Under the pieces are notes generated by a model. That model was not told the origin of the DNA. It ran no database searches and was given only the letters and a program-made list of their open reading frames with translations. A program made the translations under genes and the position numbers. Of a stretch of 64,000 nucleotides of DNA, positions 48,325-58,094 are shown in pieces (positions within the stretch are counted from its first letter, which is position 1; every line of letters starts with the position of its first letter). This DNA comes from Pseudoxanthomonas broegbernensis (GTDB lineage: Bacteria; Pseudomonadota; Gammaproteobacteria; Xanthomonadales; Xanthomonadaceae): NCBI RefSeq assembly GCF_014202435.1, contig NZ_JACHGU010000009.1, forward strand, positions 1 through 64,000, read 5' to 3'.

Positions 48325-49833
48325 TCACCAGCGCAGCCGCCGGGCCGCCAGCATCCGTCCCAGTTGCGCGTACAGCGCCCGCGCCTGCGCCTGGGGCAGG
48401 AAGCGGATGCACAGCGGCGGCGACATCGCCCCGGCGCCGGCGGTGTCCAGCCACAGGCTGGCGGTGCCCAGCCAGCGGTCCAGCGGCGAGCGCCGCAGGC
48501 GCAGCGCCTGCAGCTTGTCGATCTCGGCCAGGCGCCACCAGCGCGACCACCAGCCGCCGCGCACCGCCACCAGGCGCGCATCCATCGCGTAGCCCAGCCG
48601 CCCGGCCTGGCGCCAGGCCGCGTAGGCCGACCACGGCAGCCACAGCAGGGCCAGCAGCCCCCACGGGCCGAAGTTCCAGGCCAGCGCGGTGGTCAGCAGC
48701 AGGTTCCACGGCACGCCCCCGGCGAACAGCCGCCACCAGCAGCGGCGCGGCACCGGCGTCCACCGAGGCGGCGGCCAGGCCGCCTCGGTCAGCAGATGCG
48801 CGATCAACCGGTCGCAGGCCTCGGGCGGGGCGATCGGCGCCAGCTCGCGCAGTTTGCGCGGGTCGTCCTCGCGGCCGCCGGTGGCGGTGTCGATGCGCAG
48901 GCTGCGCCGGCCCAGCCACCGGTGCAGCAGCGTCTCCTGCAGGAACCAGGCCTGGATGCGCCGGGGCGGCACGCTGGTGCGCAGGCGCGCGAACAGGCCG
49001 CGCTCCACGGTCAGCCGGCGCCGCTGCTCGCTGAGCCGGAAGCCGTGGTACTGGCTCAGCGCCAGGGCCACCGACAGCAGCCGCAGCAGGGCCAGGAACA
49101 CGCCCACCGTGGCCGTCGCCGCGGCGGCCATGCCGATCCAGCCCAGGTGCAGCGTTCCCGCGTAGCCCATCGCCTCGCGGAAGAAGCCCTGCAGCCAGTC
49201 GGCCGCCGCGCGCTCGGGGAACGCCTGCCACAACAGGCCGAAGGCGGCGGCGAACACGATCATGCCGCGGTTGGACACCAGTCCCAGGCGCACGACCTCG
49301 GCGGTGGACAGGGCCAGCAGGGTGTCGCCGGCCGGGCTCGCCGCCTCCGCGCCGCCGCCCGCGGCGGCCGCCGTGCCGCGGTGGCGCACCCGGCGCTCCA
49401 GCGCCAGTGCCTGGGCCAGGCCCAGTACCCGCATCTGTGCCTCGGGCTTCTGCCCGCCGGCCGCTTCCAGCCGTACTTCGGCCACGCCGAAGATCCGGTG
49501 CAGCAGGGTCTGGTGCAGGGCCACGTTGTGGATGCGCGCGAACGGGATCTCGCGCTGGGTCCGTTGCAGCAGGCCGCTGCGGATGCTGATGCCGTCGTCG
49601 CCGATGCGGTAGCGGTAGGTGAAGTACTGCAGCACCGCGACCATGACCAGCACGCCGACGCCGACCAGCGGCGCCCACTCGGCGAAGTCGCCCGCGTCGC
49701 CGCGCCGGCCGGCGAACAGCAGCACCAGCAGCGGCACCACGAACTGCCTGAGTTGCTGCAGCAGCACGAACAGCCACGACCACGGATGCAGCCGCTGTTC
49801 GGCCGGCGGCGGCGTGGCGCGGGCGTCGGTCAC
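48325..49833 (-). CDS. PH-domain (YdbT-like) membrane protein
   Basis: A 502-residue membrane protein with three bacterial PH (YdbS/YdbT) repeats between pairs of membrane segments. Repeats are recognisable by YRIGDDGISIRSGLLQRTQREIPF (in part: SIRSGLLQRTQREIPF), GFRLSEQRRRLTVERGLF and GYAMDARLVAVRGGWWSRW. I used the GTG at 49833 because it overlaps the stop of the upstream PH-domain gene (GTGA), fixing a two-gene operon. The frame is open upstream, but inside the neighbour and not PH-like. In Bacillus such pairs protect against class I bacteriocins; the role here is unknown. Confidence 0.83.
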   Translation of the reverse strand: MTDARATPPPAEQRLHPWSWLFVLLQQLRQFVVPLLVLLFAGRRGDAGDFAEWAPLVGVGVLVMVAVLQYFTYRYRIGDDGISIRSGLLQRTQREIPFARIHNVALHQTLLHRIFGVAEVRLEAAGGQKPEAQMRVLGLAQALALERRVRHRGTAAAAGGGAEAASPAGDTLLALSTAEVVRLGLVSNRGMIVFAAAFGLLWQAFPERAAADWLQGFFREAMGYAGTLHLGWIGMAAAATATVGVFLALLRLLSVALALSQYHGFRLSEQRRRLTVERGLFARLRTSVPPRRIQAWFLQETLLHRWLGRRSLRIDTATGGREDDPRKLRELAPIAPPEACDRLIAHLLTEAAWPPPRWTPVPRRCWWRLFAGGVPWNLLLTTALAWNFGPWGLLALLWLPWSAYAAWRQAGRLGYAMDARLVAVRGGWWSRWWRLAEIDKLQALRLRRSPLDRWLGTASLWLDTAGAGAMSPPLCIRFLPQAQARALYAQLGRMLAARRLRW

Positions 49834-50357
49834 AGCGCGTCGTCGATCTCGACCTGGCGCGCCAGGTGGGTGCGCAGCGCCTCGGCATCGGCCAGCGCCA
49901 GCAGCGGCAGCTTCACCGCCGCCATCCGCGTGCCGGCGGTATGCACCACCAGCGTGGCCAGGCCCAGGCGCCGTTCCAGCGGCCCGCGCTCGAGGTCCAG
50001 GTGCTGCACGCGCGAGACCGGCACCAGCGTCTCGCTCCGCCACAGGCCGCCGCGGCGGGTGGCGAAGCCGTCCTCGTCCAGCTTCCAGCCGATCCGGCGG
50101 TGGCGCACCACGCCGATCGCCGCGCCCAGCGCCAGGCCGGCCAGCGCGACCAGCGCCGCGGCCAGGAACCGCGGCTGTCCCGCCAGCGCCGCCAGCAGCA
50201 CGCCCGCCATGAGCCCGGCGGGTACCGCCAGGCCGATGGCCAGCCCGGCGGCGTACAGCGCCGCGCCGCGCCGCGGCAGCGGCTGCCAGCCAGGACCCGC
50301 AGGGAGCGGCGCGGGCAGCGGCGGGGGCGCCACGGGAGCATTCGGCGAATCGGACAC
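49830..50357 (-). CDS. PH-domain (YdbS-like) membrane protein
   Basis: A 175-residue protein. It has a proline-rich N-terminus, two membrane segments (about residues 33-80) and one bacterial PH domain (GWKLDEDGFATRRGGLWRSE through VSRVQHLDLERGPLERRLGLATL, in part). It pairs with the three-repeat protein encoded directly downstream, with a 4-nt overlap, as YdbS and YdbT do. Probably an inner-membrane complex; function not known. Confidence 0.82.
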   Translation of the reverse strand: MSDSPNAPVAPPPLPAPLPAGPGWQPLPRRGAALYAAGLAIGLAVPAGLMAGVLLAALAGQPRFLAAALVALAGLALGAAIGVVRHRRIGWKLDEDGFATRRGGLWRSETLVPVSRVQHLDLERGPLERRLGLATLVVHTAGTRMAAVKLPLLALADAEALRTHLARQVEIDDAL

Positions 50358-50447
50358 GGCGTGCCTTGGCGGCGGGAGAGGACCGATCGTAAGCGTTCGC
50401 GCGCCGCTTGGGCAGGACGGCGGCGGCGTGCCCGCGGCCGCCGGGGC

Positions 50448-51350
50448 TCACGCGTAGGGGCTGGTTTCGCCGCTGTCCGGCGGGCGCAGCGTGTAGCGCT
50501 TGTAGGTCCACTGGTACTGCGCCGGGTCGCGCCGCGCGATGCGCTCGACCTCGCCGCTGAGGCAGGCGACCGCGGCCCGCAGGTCCGGTCCGGCGATCGC
50601 GGCCGGGGCCGGTTCCACGTGCAGGGCGAAGCCGGGGCCGTCGCCGAGGCGCTCGCACCAGGCCAGCAGCACCGGCGCGCCGGTGCGTTCGGCCAGGCGC
50701 GAGAGCAGGGTCATGGTCAGCGCCTGCACGCCGAAGAACGGCGCGAACTCGCCGTCGCCGGCCTTGGGCTGCTGGTCGGGCAGGATGCCCACCGCGCCGC
50801 CGTCCTTGAGCGTCTTCCACAACTGGCGCACCGCCGCGCCCTCGGCGCGCACCTGGCGCACGTTGTCCAGGCCGCGCACCCGCTGCAGGAAGGCGTCGCC
50901 AGTGGCCGATTCCGGCGGCCGGTAGACGATGGCGATCGGCCCGCGCGAGGCCAGCCACTGGTTCAGCAGCTCCCAGTTGCCGAAGTGCGGCGCGGCCACG
51001 ATCACCCCGCGCCCGGCGGCCAGCGCGGCGTCGTACAGCGCCTCGCCGTGGCGCTCGCGCAGGAGCCGGCCGAGGTTGTCCGCCGGCGGGCGGGTCCACA
51101 GCTTCAGGGTCTCCAGCGCCTGCCGGGCAGTGGTGCGCAGGACGCGCCGATGCAGCGCATCGCGCGCGGGGGCGTCCAGCGCGGGGAAGGCCAGTTCCAG
51201 GTTGCGCCGTGCCACCCGGCTCTCGCGCGCATCGCGCCAGCGCCACAATGCGGCCACGGCGTCGCCCAGCCGGTACAGCCAGGGCCAGGGCAGGCGCCCC
51301 AGCAGCGAGGCGGCAGCGACGAGCAGGCGTGCTTTGCGATGCGCGGACAT
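50448..51350 (-). CDS. LpxL/HtrB-family lipid A acyltransferase
   Basis: A 300-residue lysophospholipid-acyltransferase-fold protein with one N-terminal hydrophobic segment. The catalytic HX4E dyad is APHFGNWELL, followed by the VYRPPES and ILPDQQPKAGDGEFAPFFG blocks of the family. It most likely transfers a secondary acyl chain to lipid A at the inner membrane. The ATG at 51350 gives the usual start MSAHRKARLL; the longer open frame upstream has no homology. It is divergent from dtd. Confidence 0.88.
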   Translation of the reverse strand: MSAHRKARLLVAAASLLGRLPWPWLYRLGDAVAALWRWRDARESRVARRNLELAFPALDAPARDALHRRVLRTTARQALETLKLWTRPPADNLGRLLRERHGEALYDAALAAGRGVIVAAPHFGNWELLNQWLASRGPIAIVYRPPESATGDAFLQRVRGLDNVRQVRAEGAAVRQLWKTLKDGGAVGILPDQQPKAGDGEFAPFFGVQALTMTLLSRLAERTGAPVLLAWCERLGDGPGFALHVEPAPAAIAGPDLRAAVACLSGEVERIARRDPAQYQWTYKRYTLRPPDSGETSPYA

Positions 51351-51539
51351 GGCCGGCAGTCTAGCCTCCCGCCGCCGCGGCCAGGCCCGCTCGGCGTCGG
51401 CTTGCGGCGCGCGCAGGAGCGTCCTTGGGGGCGATGCAGGGGGCGGCGCCTTGGCGGCGAAGGCATCGTGCCGGGGAGGCAGGTGACAAGCCGCGACCGG
51501 TTGCCGATGCTGGGCGCCCGCCCGCCGGAAACCCCGCCC

Positions 51540-51980
51540 ATGCTCGCCCTGATCCAGCGCGTGACCCAGGCCTCGGTGCAGGTCGATGGCCAGACCGTCG
51601 GCCGGATCGGCCCCGGCCTGCTTGCCCTGGTCGGCGTGCAGCCGGGCGACGATGCGCCGCAAGTGCAGCGCATGGCGAAGAAGCTGCTGGGCTACCGCGT
51701 GTTCGCCGACGATGCGGGCAAGATGAATCGCTCGCTGACCGACGTCGATGGCGGCCTGCTGCTCGTCAGCCAGTTCACCCTGGCCGCCGACACCAGCGCC
51801 GGGATGCGCCCGGGCTTCAGCACCGCCGCCCCGCCCGGAGAGGCTGAATCCACCTTCAACCACCTGGTGCGGGCCTGCCGCCAGGAACGCCCCGGCAGGG
51901 TGGAAACCGGCCGCTTCGGCGCCCATATGGTGATCGGCCTGGTCAACGACGGCCCGGTCACCTTTCTCCTGCGGACCTGA
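51540..51980 (+). CDS. dtd: D-aminoacyl-tRNA deacylase
   Basis: A 146-residue DTD. It has MLALIQRVTQASVQVDG at the N-terminus, the VSQFTLAADTS motif (SQxT) and the cross-subunit NDGPVTFLL motif near the C-terminus. It hydrolyses D-aminoacyl-tRNAs to prevent D-amino acids entering proteins. It is a single gene 121 nt upstream of rpoD, which has its own promoter. Confidence 0.95.
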   Translation: MLALIQRVTQASVQVDGQTVGRIGPGLLALVGVQPGDDAPQVQRMAKKLLGYRVFADDAGKMNRSLTDVDGGLLLVSQFTLAADTSAGMRPGFSTAAPPGEAESTFNHLVRACRQERPGRVETGRFGAHMVIGLVNDGPVTFLLRT

Positions 51981-52049
51981 TTCCGGCTGAACGGAAAGCG
52001 CCGCAAGTGGTTGATCCACAAGGACTAGCGGGCCGCCAGAGTGGCAGCC

Positions 52050-52058
52050 TGTTATAAT
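52050..52058 (+). promoter_or_regulatory. extended -10 promoter of rpoD
   Basis: TGTTATAAT (TG-N-TATAAT) is a perfect extended -10 element. No good -35 lies 16-18 nt upstream, which fits an extended -10 promoter. Transcription would begin near 52065, giving a leader of about 37 nt. Confidence 0.75.
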
Positions 52059-52101
52059 GCTAGGTTCTCTTCACCCTTTCAATGCCGGTGGCGCCCCCCA
52101 G

Positions 52102-53970
<1,869 letters not shown>

Positions 53971-53997
53971 CCGGCCCGGCCCATGCCGTGCCCTGGA

Positions 53998-54030
53998 GAA
54001 GGCCCCGCCATCCGCGGGGCCTTCGTTTTT
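53998..54030 (+). terminator. intrinsic terminator of rpoD
   Basis: GAAGGCCCCGC-catcc-GCGGGGCCTTC is a perfect 11-bp stem with a 5-nt loop, followed by GTTTTT. It starts 27 nt after the rpoD stop. Confidence 0.95.
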
Positions 54031-54088
54031 GTACGCTTCGCGGTCTGGCCGCGGTCCTCGCCGCTCCACTACACTCGCGTTCCTACGC

Positions 54089-54164
54089 GGGCCTATAGCT
54101 CAACGGTTAGAGCAGAGGACTCATAATCCTTTGGTTCCAGGTTCGAGTCCTGGTGGGCCCACCA
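54089..54164 (+). tRNA. tRNA with CAU anticodon (probably tRNA-Ile2)
   Basis: A 76-nt cloverleaf with encoded CCA (54162-54164). The D-arm is AGCTCAACGGTTAGAGC, the anticodon stem is GAGGA/TCCTT with anticodon CAT at 54122-54124, and the T-arm is CCAGG-TTCGAGT-CCTGG. The 8-nt D-loop and GACTCATAATC anticodon arm resemble the lysidine-modified isoleucine tRNA rather than elongator methionine, but this is a judgement from memory. Its 3' end is the likely attachment site of the element that follows. Confidence 0.9.
54140..54164 (+). other. putative attL at the 3' end of the tRNA gene
   Basis: P4-type integrases use the T-arm and 3' end of tRNA genes as crossover sites. The integrase starts 167 bp downstream in the same direction, so the tRNA 3' half is the probable left junction. 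No second copy of this sequence occurs before 64000, so the right end lies outside the window. Confidence 0.55.
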
Positions 54165-54196
54165 CGCTGAAGTCCCAGGAAATCCCATGTGGTGCC

Positions 54197-54223
54197 AAAA
54201 CCCCCTGAAATCAGGGGGTTTTT
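54197..54223 (+). terminator. intrinsic terminator after the tRNA
   Basis: AAAACCCCCTGA-aa-TCAGGGGGTTTTT: a perfect 8-bp GC stem flanked by A and T runs, so it can stop transcripts from either side. It isolates the tRNA from the mobile element. Confidence 0.85.
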
Positions 54224-54265
54224 CGTTCCTGGCGTCCCAGGGTGTCCCGTTGAATCCCGGTGGGG

Positions 54266-54331
54266 TGTGAGTCAGGCTGTGAGTCAGCCGGAGTGTTCAA
54301 GGCCTCCTGACTCACAAATGGCTGACTCACA
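54266..54331. promoter_or_regulatory. four TGTGAGTCA repeats at the integrase promoter
   Basis: TGTGAGTCA occurs twice in direct orientation (54266-54274, 54278-54286; 12-bp period) and twice inverted (TGACTCACA at 54308-54316 and 54323-54331; 15-bp period). The last copy overlaps the integrase ATG. The arrangement suits integrase arm-type sites, or binding by the integrase to repress its own gene. Confidence 0.7.
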
Positions 54332-55533
54332 TGCTGACCGACACCAAATTGCGCGGGCTGAAGCCCCGTGCGACCCCTTACCGCATCGCCGATACCAACG
54401 GGCTGTGCATCGAGGTTCGCCCCACTGGCGCGAAGGTCTGGCGCTATCGCTACCGCCACGACGGCAAGCCGAGCATGATCACGATCGCCGAGTACCCGAT
54501 CGTGTCGCTTGCGGAGGCGCGCGCCGAACGCGACCGGCTGCGTGCGCTGGTAAAGGGTGGCGCCAACCCGACCCAGGTCGCCCGCACCGAACGCGCCGCG
54601 AAGCAGGAGCAGGCCGCTACCACCTTTGCGGTCGTGGCTGCGGAGTTGCTAGCCAAGCGGGCGAAGGAAGGCCTGAGCCCCGGTTCGGTCAAGCGCGAGC
54701 GCCGGATGGTCGAGAAGGATCTTGCTGCCATCGGTGGCCTGCCGGTGGCCGAGGTGAGCGTTCCCACGCTGCTCGCGGCACTGCGCAAGATCGAGCGACG
54801 CGGTGCCGTGGAGACAGCGCATCGTGCCCGCGCACTGGCCGGGCTGGTGTTCCGCTACGCCATCGCCACCGGTCGCGCCGACCGCAATCCGGCCAACGAC
54901 CTGGTCGGTGCGCTGACGCAGCCGCAGACACGGCACTTCGCCAGCCTGACCGAGCCGACCAAGGTCGGCGAACTGCTGCGCGCGCTGCACTGCTACCGAG
55001 GATCGCCTGTCATGACCGGCGCACTCCGGCTGGCGCCGCTGGTGTTCGTGCGCCCCGGCGAACTGCGCCGCGCGCGCTGGGCTGACATCGACCTGGACGC
55101 GGCCGAGTGGCGGTTCGCCGTCAGCAAGACCGGCACGCCGCACTTGGTGCCGCTGGCGACCCAGGCCATCGCCATCCTGCGCGACCTGCAACCGCTCACC
55201 GGCCGCGGTGAGTACGTGTTCCCCAGCGTGCGCGGCCCGCGCCGGCCGATGAGCGAGAACACCGTCAACGTCGCCCTGCGCAGCCTGGGCTTCGACGGCG
55301 ACACCATGACCGGCCACGGCTTCCGCGCGATGGCCCGCACGATCCTGGACGAGGTGCTGGGCTTCCGCCCCGACTACATCGAGCACCAGTTGGCGCATGC
55401 GGTGCGCGACCCGCTGGGCCGGGCTTACAACCGCACCGTGCACCTGGCCGAACGCCGGAAGATGATGCAGGTGTGGGCGGATTACCTGGATAGTCTGCAC
55501 ATGGCTGCTGACAAGGACGCGGCCGTTGGTTGA
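54331..55533 (+). CDS. P4-type tyrosine integrase
   Basis: A 400-residue tyrosine recombinase. The N-terminal DUF4102 arm-binding domain (LTDTKLRGLKPRATPYRIAD, in part) is followed by a core-binding SAM-like domain and the catalytic domain with R241 (RPGELRRARW), H329-x-x-R332 (HGFR), H356 and the nucleophile Y366 (AYNRT). It should integrate the element into the adjacent tRNA gene. It lies just after the tRNA and points away from it, the usual layout for genomic islands. The residues look intact, so the element may still be mobile. Confidence 0.95.
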   Translation: MLTDTKLRGLKPRATPYRIADTNGLCIEVRPTGAKVWRYRYRHDGKPSMITIAEYPIVSLAEARAERDRLRALVKGGANPTQVARTERAAKQEQAATTFAVVAAELLAKRAKEGLSPGSVKRERRMVEKDLAAIGGLPVAEVSVPTLLAALRKIERRGAVETAHRARALAGLVFRYAIATGRADRNPANDLVGALTQPQTRHFASLTEPTKVGELLRALHCYRGSPVMTGALRLAPLVFVRPGELRRARWADIDLDAAEWRFAVSKTGTPHLVPLATQAIAILRDLQPLTGRGEYVFPSVRGPRRPMSENTVNVALRSLGFDGDTMTGHGFRAMARTILDEVLGFRPDYIEHQLAHAVRDPLGRAYNRTVHLAERRKMMQVWADYLDSLHMAADKDAAVG

Positions 55534-55954
55534 AGGGGCATGCTTGCATGTGCCGGTCAATCTGGTTGGATGGATACTTTCAAGTGGTCAGAGCATCGAT
55601 CTTTGATTGGGTTGAATAGGTCCATTTCCGACCCATTGCGGCCGTTCGAACATCAGCGGCCTATGTCTGCTGTGCAGCGATAACAGACCTAGCCTGCGGA
55701 ACAGTCCGGGACAGCCATCTGAGCCGGCTTGAGTTACTTGCTAGCCGCCGAACACGTTCCGATGCCTGTACGTCTACGGCGCGGTAAACCAGTCGCGGCT
55801 TGGAAACTAAGTGCAACACGTTCTCCAACAGAGGTGGGGAGTGGCGACACTGCTCACACCTCCTCCGGCAAGAAGGGGTTGCAAACATGGGATATCTTTG
55901 CTGCGGGAAAGCTATACCATTTGGACGGCTGGTCCCAGAAGGCTCGTGCCGACT
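55534..55954. other. 421-bp region without a recognisable gene
   Basis: GC content is lower than in the core genome. Short open frames exist on both strands, but none has a ribosome-binding site or a recognisable product. It separates the integrase from the convergent sce7725-type gene and may hold decayed DNA. Confidence 0.5.
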
Positions 55955-56905
55955 TTAGAGAGTGCCGTCAAGTAGGTCCAGCATCAGGCAGATGTGATGT
56001 TCTAGCTGCAGAACCTTGTTGGTACCGAGCCCGGGGAAATGGCTCGCTGCGACGTGATTGGCGTACCCGTCTAGCGCGAAATTTGTGCCGAATTCCTTGG
56101 GGCGGGTCTTCGCAGCCTTCACGAGCTTGCGGGCGGCCTGGAGGAACTTGTCTTCGGTGCTCCCGACATCCTTGTCGGTGTCGTCAGACACGAAGTGCTC
56201 AATCCATACGTCGCTGGACTTGTGCTTGTAGACGGCGTGAATCGCTACGGCCGCAGGCTGACCGCCACCTGGCGTGAACGCCGAGCCAATGGCTGCATAG
56301 TCGCCGAACCCCACCCACGAGGGTTTGAACGTCTTGTACCGGTCGGTGAAGAGCTCAGCGCCGTCGTAGTCGGAGTTGCGGTCCAATTTGTTGAAATAAT
56401 CGCGGATGTCAACCCGCCTGGCAGACGGCAGGAGCGTCTGCTGAGCTACGGTCATCTTCTCGTTCAACACGATGTGGAAACGCACGTTCGCATCGTCGGC
56501 AAGCGTCTTTAGCTCAGCGTCAGTCAAGGCCGGGCTTGAGTAGGCTAGTGCGACCTTTCGCCCGGCAAAGCGCTTGCGGAAGGACGAAACATGGGCGAGC
56601 GTCGTAGTTGATACGCATCGGAAAGTCGGCAAGATGGAATCGTGCTCATCAACGACCTCCAGGACCTCTTTGAGCCATGCTTTTGCCTCGCCTTTGGGTT
56701 TCAGCTCATGCTTGTCTGGGTTGAGGATGACTGCCAATGTTTGGCCGGCCTTGCCGAACTCCTTGATGCATCTAGCAAGGTCTGAGCTATTGCGCTTGAC
56801 CGGCTCTATCACCGGCACCAGAGCCTTGAGCGACCTATGGTCGTCCAGCATGGCGCGCAAGGCTAGGAATTCGGAACGACGCCCGTAGACAAACGGGAAA
56901 TACAT
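55955..56905 (-). CDS. sce7725-family (beta-family) protein
   Basis: A 316-residue protein beginning MYFPFVYGRRSEFLALRAML, which matches the opening of beta-family/sce7725 proteins, followed by VPVIEPVKRN as in that family. The rest is predicted alpha/beta with no catalytic motif I recognise. It is second in a two-gene operon, 60 nt after the sce7726-type gene. I use the ATG at 56905; a TTG 12 nt upstream is in frame. An 8-G run separates the two and may serve as, or disturb, the ribosome-binding site. Function is unknown; pairing with a nuclease-like partner in a mobile element suggests defence. Confidence 0.75.
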   Translation of the reverse strand: MYFPFVYGRRSEFLALRAMLDDHRSLKALVPVIEPVKRNSSDLARCIKEFGKAGQTLAVILNPDKHELKPKGEAKAWLKEVLEVVDEHDSILPTFRCVSTTTLAHVSSFRKRFAGRKVALAYSSPALTDAELKTLADDANVRFHIVLNEKMTVAQQTLLPSARRVDIRDYFNKLDRNSDYDGAELFTDRYKTFKPSWVGFGDYAAIGSAFTPGGGQPAAVAIHAVYKHKSSDVWIEHFVSDDTDKDVGSTEDKFLQAARKLVKAAKTRPKEFGTNFALDGYANHVAASHFPGLGTNKVLQLEHHICLMLDLLDGTL

Positions 56906-56907
56906 GG

Positions 56908-56915
56908 CCCCCCCC
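56908..56915 (-). repeat. 8-G tract immediately before the sce7725-type start
   Basis: On the coding strand eight G residues stand 2 nt before the ATG (TTGGGGGGGGCCATG). Such a tract can slip during replication and would change the spacing or sequence of the translation start region. Confidence 0.8.
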
Positions 56916-56965
56916 AATCTCGTATCCGTTACGAAATTTAATAGTTAGGAGTAAATGTAATGGGG

Positions 56966-57841
56966 CTAAATTGATTCGGCAAGCGCATCCAAAAGGCGCT
57001 GTCGCTTAGATCGTGAAAGCGGCGTCTCGTACGCCAATACGCGCAGGCTCTGCGGCAGGGAGGAAACGAACGCCACCGAATCTTCGTCAGTCGTGCGCGC
57101 ACGCATGGTGGAGACGAGTACCTTGTGCGCTTGCGGACTAGTCAGGCGGCAGAAGAGCTGCTCGTAATGCTGATGGAGACGCCCATTGGGCATTGCTGGC
57201 TGAGGCCCGAAGTGTTTGTGAACCGCGTCCATGTACTCTTGACGGCGCAGCATGCGGAAGACGACCGCGGTCTCAATGCGAGAAATGTCACGGACGGACT
57301 TACGCACCTCTCGGAGGCTGCCCTTGTCGGTAAGGCAAAGGATGCCCACACGTTCGTCGACCAGTGATGCATAGCGCCGGGCGAGGTCTGGATGTGTCAC
57401 CACGTAGACGCTATCGAAGGCTCGAAGATACGCAGGTGTTTGCGTGTTCAATCGTCGATGGCTGTCGTATTCGGTCTTGACCTCGTAGGCCGTCGAAGTT
57501 CCGTTGAAAACGGCCACATCGATGATGGAACCAGCGACGCCGAGCTCGATGCTCATGCTGGAGGTGCGAGGGCTATGCCTGCCGAAGACAATGCGGTTGG
57601 CAATGGCTGCCTTGTACACGTACTCGCAGCGGAATTCCTGTCCCAGTTCAGCAAGCGATGCATCGAACAGATCCGCTACGGAGGCGTCGTGCTTGGCTGT
57701 CCGCACACCGAGCCCAGCGAGCCGCTTCGCGACGTGCTTTGCCGTTCCCCGCCGTGCGATGTCATCAAGCACAGGTCGGGAGAAGATGCGAGCAATTAGG
57801 CGGGAGCGTTCGGTTTCGGTCATGGAGAAGGTGGTGTTCAC
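56966..57841 (-). CDS. sce7726-family protein with PD-(D/E)XK nuclease-like motif
   Basis: A 291-residue protein of the sce7726 family, the usual partner of sce7725. A PD-(D/E)XK-type active site is visible: D108 (SIIDVAVF), then E120 and K122 (YEVKTEYD), with E99 upstream in SIELG. This suggests a metal-dependent nuclease, though no activity is established for the family to my knowledge. The start is a GTG at 57841; an ATG at 57823 (MTETERSR) is an alternative, and neither has a clear ribosome-binding site. GC content is lower than in the core genes, which fits recent transfer. Confidence 0.75.
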   Translation of the reverse strand: MNTTFSMTETERSRLIARIFSRPVLDDIARRGTAKHVAKRLAGLGVRTAKHDASVADLFDASLAELGQEFRCEYVYKAAIANRIVFGRHSPRTSSMSIELGVAGSIIDVAVFNGTSTAYEVKTEYDSHRRLNTQTPAYLRAFDSVYVVTHPDLARRYASLVDERVGILCLTDKGSLREVRKSVRDISRIETAVVFRMLRRQEYMDAVHKHFGPQPAMPNGRLHQHYEQLFCRLTSPQAHKVLVSTMRARTTDEDSVAFVSSLPQSLRVLAYETPLSRSKRQRLLDALAESI

Positions 57842-58094
57842 TCAGGATCTAATGTGAGAACGACCGCTTAAACGCGCCACCAAACCTTGCGGCGTAGCCG
57901 CGAAGTGTAGCTTTTAATGGCGGAACCGGCGACCGCTCGGTGGCCCAAGGAGGCTGCGGAGCGGGGCTCGAAAGCAGGGGCGCTTGCCAATCTTTTGATT
58001 GGTGAAATTCCCCTAGGACGGAATGACTGCTACCAGCCTGAAGCGGTCACTTGTGGGGATGCTTTCAAGGGCTGCTTCTGGCCGCAAGCAGCCA
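57842..58094. other. 253-bp spacer between sce7726-type and hipA genes
   Basis: No gene is evident. It should contain the promoter for the reverse sce7726-sce7725 operon in its left part, since hipA ends at its right side. I see no clear -35/-10 pair. Confidence 0.4.

Noticed and set aside
55729-56277. 182-codon open frame overlapping the sce7725-type gene
   Set aside because: It runs antisense into a better-supported gene and its second half is arginine/proline/cysteine-rich, as expected for a shadow.
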